A DNA stretch of 64,000 nucleotides from Streptomyces fulvoviolaceus (GTDB taxonomy: Bacteria; Actinomycetota; Actinomycetes; Streptomycetales; Streptomycetaceae). Position numbers and translations under genes: made by a program. The notes beneath the pieces were generated by a model. The model had not been told where the DNA came from. It saw nothing but the letters and a program-made list of their open reading frames with translations, and did not search any database. This document shows positions 43,247-52,239 of this stretch, one piece after another; position 1 is the stretch's first letter, and each line of letters opens with the position of its first letter. The DNA lies in NCBI RefSeq assembly GCF_000718165.1, contig NZ_JOEY01000005.1:62001-126000 (forward strand), read 5' to 3'.

Positions 43247-43489
43247 TTATGAGGTCCGGCGCAATGCGCGCACTCCGCGCAACCCGATGCCCCCGACGAC
43301 CGTCCCCAGTACGAAGGAAACGACAGCCAGCGTCAGGTGCACCCAGAAGTACGCCGTAGGGTCGCCCGCGTCGTCGAACGCGAGTCCGCTGGCGTCCTTG
43401 ACGAGGTTCTTGACGAAAGTGATCCAGATGATCCAGCTCCACACCCCGAAGGCGAGCAGGAACCAGGAGACGGGGCGGCTGAGCTTCAT
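43247..43489 (-). CDS. SCO4848-family small membrane protein
   Basis: An 80-residue protein with two membrane helices (WFLLAFGVWSWIIWITFVKNL and LTLAVVSFVLGTVVGGIGLRG) joined by an acidic loop. The opening MKLSRPVSWFLLAFGVWSW matches what I remember of the conserved streptomycete SCO4848 family. Function unknown. ATG start at 43489; it lies 91 bp from the divergent carboxypeptidase gene, itself a wall enzyme. Confidence 0.82.
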   Translation of the reverse strand: MKLSRPVSWFLLAFGVWSWIIWITFVKNLVKDASGLAFDDAGDPTAYFWVHLTLAVVSFVLGTVVGGIGLRGVRALRRTS

Positions 43490-43580
43490 ACGTCCAGTAT
43501 CGCCGCCGGGTGGCCGGTCCCACGGCCGGGGTGGGGAGGGGGGCGGGACTTCACGCTCCGCGGCATGTACGTTCCTGACC

Positions 43581-44906
43581 GTGCCCGCACCCAAGAAGAC
43601 CGCCAGGCGATCCCTGCTGGTCACCTCTGCCTCAGTTCTGTCGTCCCTCGCGCTGACGGCCGCGCCCGCCTTCGCGGCGCCTTCGCCGTCGCCTTCGTCT
43701 TCGTCGTCTTCGGCGTCGTCGTCTTCGGCTTCGCCGAGTACGAGTCCGTCGGCCACTCCCCCGGCGAAGATGTCGACCGTGGGCGGCGCCCGCCTCGGCC
43801 AGGCCGGGACACAGGTCAATCTGGCGAGCGGGGTCCCGGTGCTGCCCAAGGGCCTGACCGCGCGCTCCTGGATCGTCACCGACGCCGAGTCCGGCGACGT
43901 ACTCGCCTCGAACAACGCGCACTGGCGGCTGCCCCCGGCGAGCACCCTGAAGATGCTGTTCGCGGACACGCTGCTGCCGAAGTTCGCCAAGACCGAGAAG
44001 CACAAGGTCGTCCCCTCGGACCTCGCGGACATCGGCGCCGGCTCCAGCCTGGTCGGGATAAAGGAGGGCGAGACCTACACGGTCCACGACCTCTGGCTCG
44101 GCGTCTTCCTTCGCTCCGGCAACGACGCCGTGCACGTGCTGTCCGCGATGAACGACGGCGTCGACAACACCGTCAAGCAGATGAACGAGCAGGCCGAGGA
44201 GCTCCAGGCCCTCGACACCGACGTCGTCAGCCCCGACGGCTACGACCAGCCCGGCCAGGTCTCCTCCGCCTACGACCTGACGCTGTTCGCCCGCTCCGGA
44301 CTGCAGAACCCGGACTTCCGCGAGTACTGCTCGACGGTCACCGCGAAGTTCCCGGGCGAGACGAAGAAGAACAAGAAGGGCAAGACCGTCCGCAAGTCCT
44401 TCGAGATCCAGAACACCAACCGGCTGCTCAGCGGCGACTACGACATCTCGCAGTACCAGGGCATCGCGGGCGTCAAGAACGGCAACACCACCAACGCCGG
44501 CGCCACCTTCACCGGCGTTGCCGAACGCAACGGCAAAGTGCTGCTCGTCACCGTCATGAACCCGTCGAAGAACGAGCACAACGAGGTCTACAAGGAGACC
44601 GCGAAGCTCTTCGACTGGGGCTTCAAGGCGGCCGGCAAGGTGGAGCCCGTGGGTGAGCTGGTGCCGCCGAAGAGCGCGGCGCAGGCGAGCGCCCAGCCCG
44701 GGGCCTCCGGAGAGGCCGGGGAGGCCGGGGGTGCCGACTCCTCCGCCAAGCCGGTCGCGGGCGCCACCGCCGAGGGCGGCTCCGGCGGCATCGGGATCGC
44801 GCTCGCGATCACCGGCGGGCTGCTGGTGCTGCTCGCGGGTGCCGCGTTCCTGGTCAACCGCCGCTGGCCGCTGCCGGATCTGGTACGTCGTCGCTCTCGT
44901 CCGTGA
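43581..44906 (+). CDS. D-alanyl-D-alanine carboxypeptidase, C-terminally anchored
   Basis: A 441-residue exported penicillin-binding protein of the S11 type, trimming the last D-Ala from peptidoglycan stem peptides. A Sec signal (SVLSSLALTAAPAFA) ends near residue 28, followed by a Ser/Pro-rich linker. Catalytic motifs are SxxK in ASTLKML and SxN in RSGNDA. The third motif, usually KTG, reads KNG (GVKNGNTTNAG). A C-terminal helix (GIALAITGGLLVLLAGAAFLV) anchors it. GTG start at 43581; no ribosome site is obvious. The last 53 bp overlap the convergent BrkB gene. Confidence 0.88.
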   Translation: MPAPKKTARRSLLVTSASVLSSLALTAAPAFAAPSPSPSSSSSSASSSSASPSTSPSATPPAKMSTVGGARLGQAGTQVNLASGVPVLPKGLTARSWIVTDAESGDVLASNNAHWRLPPASTLKMLFADTLLPKFAKTEKHKVVPSDLADIGAGSSLVGIKEGETYTVHDLWLGVFLRSGNDAVHVLSAMNDGVDNTVKQMNEQAEELQALDTDVVSPDGYDQPGQVSSAYDLTLFARSGLQNPDFREYCSTVTAKFPGETKKNKKGKTVRKSFEIQNTNRLLSGDYDISQYQGIAGVKNGNTTNAGATFTGVAERNGKVLLVTVMNPSKNEHNEVYKETAKLFDWGFKAAGKVEPVGELVPPKSAAQASAQPGASGEAGEAGGADSSAKPVAGATAEGGSGGIGIALAITGGLLVLLAGAAFLVNRRWPLPDLVRRRSRP

Positions 44907-45780
44907 CGGCTGCAGCTTCTGTGGATTCGGCCTCCTTGCTCTGCGTCGCCGTCCAGGCGGCGCAGAACAGCACCAGTTTCGACGTGAAGTTGATCCACAG
45001 CAGCAGGGCGACGGGCACGCCGAACGCGCCGTACATGCTCTTCGCCGCCACACCCTGCATATAGCCGCTCAGCAGCAGCTTCAGCAGCTCGAAGCCGATC
45101 GCGCCGGTCAAGGCGGCCACGAACAGGCGGTGGCGCGTGGGCTCGACGCCGGGCAGCAGCGTCAGGACGTACAGCAGGAGCAGGAAGTCGGCCAGTACGG
45201 CGACGACGAAGGCGATGATCTGCAGCAGGACGCTGCCCCAGCCTTCCCGGTCGATACCGAGCTCGTCGGTGATCCAGCCCACCATCGCGGAGGCGACGGT
45301 GGAGGTGGCGAGGGTGACGAGGACGGCGCCGCCGAGCCCGACGAGGATGCCCAGGTCCTTGGCCTTGCGCAGGACCGGGTTCTCCTCGTCGTCGGGCAGC
45401 TCCCACACCGCGCGCAGACACTCGCGCATCGAGCCGGCCCAGCCGATGCCGGTGAACAGCAGGACGACGCCGGCGATGAGGCCGATGGCGCCGGCGTTCT
45501 GGACCAGTCCGTCGATGTTCAGCTGGTCGGCGATGCCGGGCACCTGCTCGGCGATCTTGTCCTGCAGCTTGTCCTGCTGCTCCTTGCTGAGTGTGGCGGC
45601 GGCGACCGCGGCACCCACGGTGAGCAGCGGGAAGAGCGCGACGAAGCTCGTGAACGTCATCGCGGCGGCCAGCCGGGTCCACTTCACCCGGTCCAGCCGC
45701 TCGTACGACCGCCACGCGTGCGTGGCCGTCAGGCGCACCCACAGGGGCCCGACCACGGGGAGTTTCTTCAGCCAGTCCAT
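44854..45780 (-). CDS. YihY/BrkB-family membrane protein
   Basis: A 308-residue polytopic protein with about six helices. The family pattern is clear: MTFTSFVALFPLLTVGAAVAA, GVVLLFTGIGWAGSMRECLRAVW, GYMQGVAAKSMYGAFGVPVALLLWI. The cytoplasmic ends are charged. Biochemical activity of BrkB proteins is not settled. Its start overlaps the GtrA gene stop by 13 bp, placing it as the fourth gene of a tight operon with arabinose-lipid genes. A transport role in that pathway is an inference from coupling. Its 3' end runs 53 bp into the antisense end of the carboxypeptidase gene. Confidence 0.87.
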   Translation of the reverse strand: MDWLKKLPVVGPLWVRLTATHAWRSYERLDRVKWTRLAAAMTFTSFVALFPLLTVGAAVAAATLSKEQQDKLQDKIAEQVPGIADQLNIDGLVQNAGAIGLIAGVVLLFTGIGWAGSMRECLRAVWELPDDEENPVLRKAKDLGILVGLGGAVLVTLATSTVASAMVGWITDELGIDREGWGSVLLQIIAFVVAVLADFLLLLYVLTLLPGVEPTRHRLFVAALTGAIGFELLKLLLSGYMQGVAAKSMYGAFGVPVALLLWINFTSKLVLFCAAWTATQSKEAESTEAAAVTDESDDVPDPAAASGG

Positions 45781-46514
45781 GATCCGACTCTGCCCTCATC
45801 AGTCCAAGATCCAACTCTGGCCCCCGTACGGAAGACCAGTGTCCGAGTGCCCCAAAAGCGCAGGACAGTGGCGAGCGCCATGCCGATTCCGGCGCCGGAG
45901 ACGGTGTCCGCGCGCTGCGAGGTGAGGCCGAGGCCGTAGTGACTCACGGTGAGGCACAGCAGCTGGACGAAAGCACCGGCGATGTTCACCGCGAAGAAGA
46001 CGGCGTACGGCTTGAGGCCCTTCGGCCGTGTGTGCCGGTACGTGCCGAGCGCGTTGCCCGCGTACGCCACCGAGCAGCCCGCGACGAAGGAGAGCGCCTT
46101 CGCGGTGAGGGGCTCGAGGCCGGCCGGGCCACGCAGGTAGGTGAAGAGGGCCAGGTCGGCAGCGTAGGCGAGGAGGCCTGCGGCGGCGAAGCCGAGCAGT
46201 TCCCTGCGGGTGGCTGTCGGTTGCTGGTGGGTGGCTGTCGGTTGCTGGTGGGTGCACGCCGGTTGCTGACGGCTGCCTGCCGATTGCCGGTGGGTGCCTG
46301 GCGGTTGCTGGTGAGTGTCTGCCGGTTGCTGGTGAGTGTCTGCCGATTCTCGGCGGCTGCCTGCCGGTTGCTGGCGGCTGCCTGCCGATTCCCGGTCGTT
46401 GCCTGCCGGTTGCCGGTGGGTCCCTGCCGATTCCCGGTCGCTGCCTGCCGGTTGCCGGTGGGTCCCTGCCGATTCCCGGTCGTTGCCTGCTGGTTTCTGT
46501 CTGGTGCCTACCAT
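45768..46514 (-). CDS. GtrA-family membrane protein with a tandem 7-residue-repeat N-terminus
   Basis: A 248-residue protein. The C-terminal 143 residues are a normal GtrA domain: four helices (GFAAAGLLAYAADLALFTYL, ALSFVAGCSVAYAGNALGTY, PYAVFFAVNIAGAFVQLLCL, GMALATVLRFWGTRTLVF). Residues 8-105 are fourteen tandem heptapeptides of the form [PS]-A-[GD]-x-[HRD]-[RQ]-[QE], hydrophilic and probably disordered. GtrA proteins are linked to polyprenyl-phosphate-sugar translocation; mycobacterial Rv3789 is near dprE1 in the same way. ATG at 46514 overlaps the UbiA stop by 7 bp. A start inside the repeat cannot be ruled out. Confidence 0.8.
   Translation of the reverse strand: MVGTRQKPAGNDRESAGTHRQPAGSDRESAGTHRQPAGNDRESAGSRQQPAGSRRESADTHQQPADTHQQPPGTHRQSAGSRQQPACTHQQPTATHQQPTATRRELLGFAAAGLLAYAADLALFTYLRGPAGLEPLTAKALSFVAGCSVAYAGNALGTYRHTRPKGLKPYAVFFAVNIAGAFVQLLCLTVSHYGLGLTSQRADTVSGAGIGMALATVLRFWGTRTLVFRTGARVGSWTDEGRVGSWTG
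46200..46493 (-). repeat. 21-bp in-frame tandem repeat, about 14 units
   Basis: The DNA coding for residues 8-105 of the GtrA protein repeats every 21 bp with moderate divergence; several adjacent 42-bp pairs are nearly identical. Because the unit is a multiple of three, unit gain or loss leaves the frame intact. Confidence 0.88.
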
Positions 46515-47554
46515 TTGGCCACGGCCAAGCCGTACATCGCGAGCCAGGTCAGGCCGATGACGGCGAGGGCGCGGTCGCGCAGGACGACGTCCTCGGGCTC
46601 GCCGGCCGTGCCGCGGTCGGCGAAGACGGCGTATCTGAGGATCGCGAGGATGAAGGCGACCATGGAGAGCTGCCGCCAGGGGAGGAGGCCGGTGTGCTGG
46701 ACGCCGGGGTGCGGCACGGTGCCTTCTCCCAACGCCCACAGGCAGTAGCCGAGCACGGCGACGCCGGCCGCCAACTGCCAGACGAAGCGCAGGTATCCGG
46801 TCGTGTACTCGGTGAGCAACGCGCGCGTGGCGCCCGCCTGCCCCGACATCTGGACCGCTTCGGAGTACCGCTTGGCCGACACCATGAACAGCGCGCCGAA
46901 CCCCGTCGTGATCAGGAACCAGCGCGACAGCGGGATGCCGAGCGCGAGCCCTCCGATCATCGCCCGCATCAGGAACCCGGTCGTGACGACGACGAGGTCG
47001 ACGACAAGGACGTGCTTCAGGCTGACGCAGTAGGCCAGTTGCATGCCGAGGTACGCGGTGAGCAGGGCCGGTACGAGGGGCGGGCACAGCCACACCGCGG
47101 CGGCCGGCGCGAGGACGGCGAGGGCGCCGCCGACGGCGTACGCGAGGGGGACCGGGACCTGTCCGGCGGCGACCGGGCGGTGCCGCTTGGTGGGGTGCGC
47201 GCGGTCGGCCTCGGCGTCGCGCGCGTCGTTGATCAGGTAGACCGCGGCGGCGCAGGCGGTGAAGAGGACGAAGACGAGGGCGAGTTGGGTGAGGGCGTGG
47301 GTGGAGAAGAGCCGGCCTGCGGCGGCGGGGGCGGCGACGACCAGGACGTTCTTCACCCACTGTTTGGGGCGCGCTGTCTTGAGGAGGCCTTGTAGGAGGG
47401 CGCCTCCTGGAAGGTTGCGGAGGGGGTGGAAGGAGCGGAAGGGGCGGAAAGCGCCTGTTCGGAGTGGTGAGGCGTGTGGTGGGGGCGTGTGTTGTTCGGG
47501 CAGCGCCGCGTCTTGGGTGCGCGCGCCGTTCGCGAGGGGCGCTGTCTCAGTCAT
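46508..47554 (-). CDS. decaprenyl-phosphate phosphoribosyltransferase-like UbiA prenyltransferase-family protein
   Basis: A 348-residue membrane protein with about eight helices after a 55-residue hydrophilic start. KTARPKQWVKNVLV and the acidic motif NDARDAEADRAHPTKRHRP near 110-128 match the DPPR synthases (Rv3806c type), which join phosphoribose from PRPP to decaprenyl phosphate. A second acidic motif is weaker, as usual in the family. This is the first committed step to decaprenylphosphoryl-arabinose. Start ATG overlaps the PAP2 stop by 8 bp; its stop overlaps GtrA. Confidence 0.88.
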   Translation of the reverse strand: MTETAPLANGARTQDAALPEQHTPPPHASPLRTGAFRPFRSFHPLRNLPGGALLQGLLKTARPKQWVKNVLVVAAPAAAGRLFSTHALTQLALVFVLFTACAAAVYLINDARDAEADRAHPTKRHRPVAAGQVPVPLAYAVGGALAVLAPAAAVWLCPPLVPALLTAYLGMQLAYCVSLKHVLVVDLVVVTTGFLMRAMIGGLALGIPLSRWFLITTGFGALFMVSAKRYSEAVQMSGQAGATRALLTEYTTGYLRFVWQLAAGVAVLGYCLWALGEGTVPHPGVQHTGLLPWRQLSMVAFILAILRYAVFADRGTAGEPEDVVLRDRALAVIGLTWLAMYGLAVAKW

Positions 47555-48080
47555 GAGCGCTCCCTGTCATCCAGCGCGACCCGATGCGCGCCGTGAGCGC
47601 CCCCAGGGCCACGCCCGCCGCCACGTCCGAGGGGTAGTGGACGCCGACGACCAGGCGCGAGACACACATCGCGGCGGCGAGCGGCGGGATCACGCGCGCG
47701 CCGCGCGCCCCCAGCGCGCTGTAGGCGACGGCGGCGGCCGCGGCGGAGGTCGCGTGGGAGCTCGGGAAGGAGTGCCGGCCCGCCGTGCGCACCAGGGGCT
47801 CGACGTGCGCCGGGCGCGGGCGGCGCACCACCCTCTTCACGCCCATGCTGACGAGGTGCGCGCCCGCTGTGAGCGCCGTGCCGCGCAACCAGGCGCCGCG
47901 TCGCGCGCCGTCCACGGCGGCCCCGGCGAGGCCCACCGCGAGCCACAGCGCACCGTGCTCCCCGGCCCGGGACAGGGCGCGCGCTGCGAAGGCGACGCGC
48001 GGGTCGCTGCCGTGAGCCCGGAGCGCCGAAAGGGTGCGGTGGTCGAGGCGGTCGTCGAGTCGGCGGTCGAAGTGGTCCAT
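47547..48080 (-). CDS. PAP2-superfamily phosphatase (candidate DPPR-5-phosphate phosphatase)
   Basis: A 177-residue membrane phosphatase. All three PAP2 signatures are present: KRVVRRPRP, PSSHATS (PSxH) and SRLVVGVHYPSD. Three or four hydrophobic stretches surround them. By analogy with mycobacterial Rv3807c, located next to the UbiA homologue, it would remove the 5-phosphate from decaprenylphosphoryl-phosphoribose. ATG at 48080, divergent from dprE1 by about 110 bp, and the first of four overlapping genes. Confidence 0.87.
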   Translation of the reverse strand: MDHFDRRLDDRLDHRTLSALRAHGSDPRVAFAARALSRAGEHGALWLAVGLAGAAVDGARRGAWLRGTALTAGAHLVSMGVKRVVRRPRPAHVEPLVRTAGRHSFPSSHATSAAAAAVAYSALGARGARVIPPLAAAMCVSRLVVGVHYPSDVAAGVALGALTARIGSRWMTGSAHD

Positions 48081-48192
48081 GTGGACTCACTGTTCACGTC
48101 GACGCGGCGGGAACTCCGGCAATATTGAGCGACATCCCATTAATCACCCATTTCGGGGAGAGTTGGTATGTTTCAAAAGCAATCGCTCACTC

Positions 48193-49563
48193 ATGGGCGA
48201 TACGGTCACCGGCATGCCTGCCGACACCGTTTCCGTCACGGGATGGGGCCGCACCGCTCCCACCGCCGCCCGTCTGATCCGCCCAGGGACGTACGAGGAG
48301 GCCGTGGCGGCCGTCAGGGACTGCGGGGCCCGAGGAGGCATCCCGAGGGGCCTGGGGCGGGCGTACGGGGACGCGGCGCAGAACGCCGGCGGCTCTGTTC
48401 TCGACATGACCGGTCTCGACCGCGTCCACGTGATCGACGCCGCCGGCGGGATCGTGCTGTGCGACGCGGGTGTCTCCCTGCACCGGCTGATGGAGGTGCT
48501 GCTGCCGCTCGGCTGGTTCGTGCCGGTGACGCCGGGCACGCGCCAGGTCACCGTCGGCGGCGCGATCGGCGCGGACATCCACGGCAAGAACCACCATGGG
48601 TCGGGCTCCTTCTCCCGCCACGTCCTGTCCCTGGAGCTGCTCACCGCCGACGGCGGGATCCGCACCGTCGGCCGCGGCACGCCCCTGTTCGACGCAACCA
48701 CGGGCGGCATGGGCCTGACCGGTGTGATCCTGACCGCGACGATCCAGCTCCAGCCGGTCGAGACCTCGCTGATGTCGGTCGACACGGAACGCGCGCGGGA
48801 CCTCGACGAACTGATGGCGCGTCTGACGGCCGGCGACCACCGCTACCGCTACTCGGTCGCGTGGATCGACCTGCTGGCGCGGGGCGCGGCGACGGGCCGC
48901 GGGGTACTGACCCGCGGCGACCACGCGCCGCTCGAATCGGTGTCCACGCGCGCGCGTAGGAACCCACTGGCCTTCCGTACCTCCCGGTTCCCGGCCGCCC
49001 CCGCCTTCCTCCCGGAGGGCCTGCTGACCCGGACGACAGTGGGCGCGTTCAACGAGCTCTGGTACCGGACGGCGCCACGCGCGCGTACCGGCGAACTGCA
49101 GCGGATCTCCACGTTCTTCCACCCGCTGGACGGGGTGCCGCACTGGAACCGGATCTACGGGCGCGGGGGGTTCGTGCAGTACCAGTTCGTCGTCGGGCAC
49201 GACCAGGAGGACGCCGTACGCCGGATCGTGCGCCGTATCTCCGAGCGCCGGTGCCCGTCCTTCCTCGCCGTCCTCAAGCGCTTCGGGGACGCCGACCCGG
49301 GCTGGCTCTCCTTCCCCGTGCCGGGCTGGACGCTCGCCCTGGACATCCCGACGGGCCTGCCCGGCCTCGGTGCCCTCCTCGACGAACTGGACGAGGAGGT
49401 CGCCACGGCCGGCGGGCGTGTCTACCTCGCCAAGGACTCCCGGCTGCGGCCCGAGCTGCTCGCCGCGATGTATCCGCGCCTCGACGACTTCCGGGCGCTG
49501 CGTGCGGAGTTGGACCCGCGCGGGGTGTTCGTGTCCGACCTGTCACGCCGCCTCAACCTCTAG
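48193..49563 (+). CDS. dprE1: DprE1-like decaprenylphosphoryl-ribose 2-oxidase
   Basis: A 456-residue FAD enzyme aligned end to end with mycobacterial DprE1: VTGWGRTAPTAA, RGLGRAYGDAAQN, PGTRQVTVGGAIGADIHGKN with the flavin-site His, GELQRISTFFHPLDG, and VYLAKDSR with the active-site Lys. It oxidises the 2'-OH of polyprenylphosphoryl-ribose, first half of the epimerisation to arabinose. Where DprE1 has the benzothiazinone-target Cys387 (PGWNICVDF) this protein reads PGWTLALDI, so the Cys is an Ala. ATG at 48193; the ATG at 48214 gives a start closer to the family's. 8-12 bp before dprE2. Confidence 0.92.
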   Translation: MGDTVTGMPADTVSVTGWGRTAPTAARLIRPGTYEEAVAAVRDCGARGGIPRGLGRAYGDAAQNAGGSVLDMTGLDRVHVIDAAGGIVLCDAGVSLHRLMEVLLPLGWFVPVTPGTRQVTVGGAIGADIHGKNHHGSGSFSRHVLSLELLTADGGIRTVGRGTPLFDATTGGMGLTGVILTATIQLQPVETSLMSVDTERARDLDELMARLTAGDHRYRYSVAWIDLLARGAATGRGVLTRGDHAPLESVSTRARRNPLAFRTSRFPAAPAFLPEGLLTRTTVGAFNELWYRTAPRARTGELQRISTFFHPLDGVPHWNRIYGRGGFVQYQFVVGHDQEDAVRRIVRRISERRCPSFLAVLKRFGDADPGWLSFPVPGWTLALDIPTGLPGLGALLDELDEEVATAGGRVYLAKDSRLRPELLAAMYPRLDDFRALRAELDPRGVFVSDLSRRLNL

Positions 49564-49574
49564 GAGCTGCTGCC

Positions 49575-50330
49575 GTGAAGGACGCCTTCGGCCTCCCCCA
49601 GTCCCTGCTCGTCCTCGGCGGTACGTCCGAGATCGCGCTGGCCACCGCGCGCCGTCTGGTCGCCCGTCGCACCCGTACGGTGTGGCTGGCGGGACGGCCC
49701 TCCCCCGCCCTGGAGGCGGCCGCTTCGCAATTGCGTGCGCTGGGCGCCGACGTGCACACCGTCGCCTTCGACGCCCTCGATCCCCGGTCCCACGAGACGG
49801 TGCTCGGCAAGGTCTTCTCGGAGGGCGACATCGACATGGTGCTGCTCGCCTTCGGGATCCTCGGCGACCAGGCACAGGACGAGCGCGAGCCGGTCGCCGC
49901 GGTGCGGGTCGCGCAGACCAACTACACGGGCGCCGTGTCGGCGGGACTGGTCTCCGCGCGCGCGTTGCAGTCCCAGGGGCACGGCTCGCTCGTCGTGCTC
50001 TCCTCCGTCGCCGGCGAGCGGGCCCGCCGCGCCAACTTCATCTACGGCTCCAGCAAGGCCGGTCTGGACGCCTTCGCGCAGGGGCTGGGCGACGCGCTGC
50101 ACGGCACGGGCGTGCACGTCATGGTCGTACGCCCCGGGTTCGTACGGTCGAAGATGACCGCCGGCCTGGAGGAGGCACCGCTCGCGACGACGCCGGAGGC
50201 GGTCGCGACGGCGATCGAACTGGGCCTCAGGCGCCGTTCGGAGACGGTGTGGGTGCCGGGGGCGCTGCGGGTGGTGATGTCGGCGCTGCGGCACGTGCCG
50301 CGGGCGGTGTTCCGGCGGCTGCCGATCTAG
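49575..50330 (+). CDS. dprE2: DprE2-like decaprenylphosphoryl-2-keto-ribose reductase (SDR)
   Basis: A 251-residue short-chain dehydrogenase. GGTSEIALA at about 14-22 is the NAD-binding turn, the N-terminal part of the catalytic set is NYTG with SSVAG at about 130-145, and YGSSKAG carries the catalytic Tyr and Lys. It would reduce the 2-keto intermediate to the arabinose form with NADH. GTG start with AGGAG eight bases upstream, twelve bases after dprE1. The pair is the usual epimerase couple. Confidence 0.9.
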   Translation: MKDAFGLPQSLLVLGGTSEIALATARRLVARRTRTVWLAGRPSPALEAAASQLRALGADVHTVAFDALDPRSHETVLGKVFSEGDIDMVLLAFGILGDQAQDEREPVAAVRVAQTNYTGAVSAGLVSARALQSQGHGSLVVLSSVAGERARRANFIYGSSKAGLDAFAQGLGDALHGTGVHVMVVRPGFVRSKMTAGLEEAPLATTPEAVATAIELGLRRRSETVWVPGALRVVMSALRHVPRAVFRRLPI

Positions 50331-50396
50331 TCGGCCGGTGGCTGCCGACCGATCTGGTCGTCCGGCGGCTGCCGGTCCAGTCGGGTAGCGGGCCGG

Positions 50397-50975
50397 TCAG
50401 ACGGTGGGCAGGGAGCCGCGGTCGGCATGGGCCGCCTGCGGCGGCACCACCGTCCCGCCGAAGACGAACTCGCGCAGCTTGCGCCACACGCCGTCGGCGC
50501 CCTGTTCGTAGAGCGCGAAGCCGCGGCAGGGCCACTCGGCCGCGTAGTCGGCAAGCGCCTCGAAGGCACGGTCCATGGACTCGTCGTCGATGCTGTGCGC
50601 CACGGTGACGTGCGGGTGGTACGGGAACTGCAGTTCGCGGGCCACCGGCCCGGAGGCGTCGCGGACCTGCTTCTGCAGCCAGGTGCAGGCCTCGGCGCCC
50701 TCGGCGACCTGCACGTACACGACCGGGGACAGGGGCCGGAAGGTACCGGTGCCGGACAGCCGCATGGGGAACGGCCGGCCCGCCGCGGCGACCTCGGTGA
50801 GGTGCGCCTCGATCGCCGGCAGCTTGCTGTCGTCGACCTCTGTCGGCGGCAGCAGCGTGACGTGCGTGGGGATGCCGTGAGCCGCGGCGTCGCCGAAGCC
50901 CGCGCGCCGCTCCTGGAGCAGGCTGCCGTGAGGCTCCGGGACCGCGATCGACACGCCGATCGTTACGGTCCCCAC
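50397..50975 (-). CDS. 2'-5' RNA ligase family (2H phosphoesterase) protein
   Basis: A 192-residue protein with the two HxT motifs of the 2H superfamily: HVTLLPP at about 35 and HVTVAHS at about 122. Between them is a regular beta-alpha core (FPMRLSGTGTFRPLSPVVYVQV). These enzymes hydrolyse 2',3'-cyclic or related RNA/nucleotide phosphodiesters. GTG at 50975 with AGGAGA six bases upstream. No partner gene suggests a specific substrate. The 150-bp gap to trpS carries its promoter; nothing else was identified there. Confidence 0.87.
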   Translation of the reverse strand: MGTVTIGVSIAVPEPHGSLLQERRAGFGDAAAHGIPTHVTLLPPTEVDDSKLPAIEAHLTEVAAAGRPFPMRLSGTGTFRPLSPVVYVQVAEGAEACTWLQKQVRDASGPVARELQFPYHPHVTVAHSIDDESMDRAFEALADYAAEWPCRGFALYEQGADGVWRKLREFVFGGTVVPPQAAHADRGSLPTV

Positions 50976-51126
50976 GTCGTCTCCTGTCGTCCTGTCGGGT
51001 TCGTTGCCAGCCGTCCGGCTATCGACTGTACGGCCACGGCTGTGTTGTGGGCAGGCGCAACTGTAGTGATGTGCAGCGCTCTGCCCAGTGGTACGTGTGT
51101 GCGGTGGTACGCCTCGTGCTTGACGG

Positions 51127-52152
<1,026 letters not shown>

Positions 52153-52205
52153 TCAGGTGTCGGGGGCCGATCCGGAACTGGTCGGAAACAGATGTGACAC
52201 AGGTG

Positions 52206-52233
52206 GGAACCGATCCGGTCCGGGCGGTGTACC
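52206..52233 (+). promoter_or_regulatory. ECF-type promoter of the sigma gene (copy 1)
   Basis: GGAACC-N16-TGTACC, preceded by GGTG and followed by A. The predicted transcription start falls at or next to the GTG at 52240, so the message may be leaderless. The same arrangement recurs at 53742-53769. Confidence 0.7.
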
Positions 52234-52239
52234 AATCGT

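Noticed and set aside
48168..48959. ATG with a strong GGGGAGAG ribosome site just upstream of dprE1
   Set aside because: The frame is not that of DprE1 and reads as an Arg/His-rich shadow. It may only reflect a misplaced-looking ribosome site; a sequencing check of 48160-48215 would settle it.
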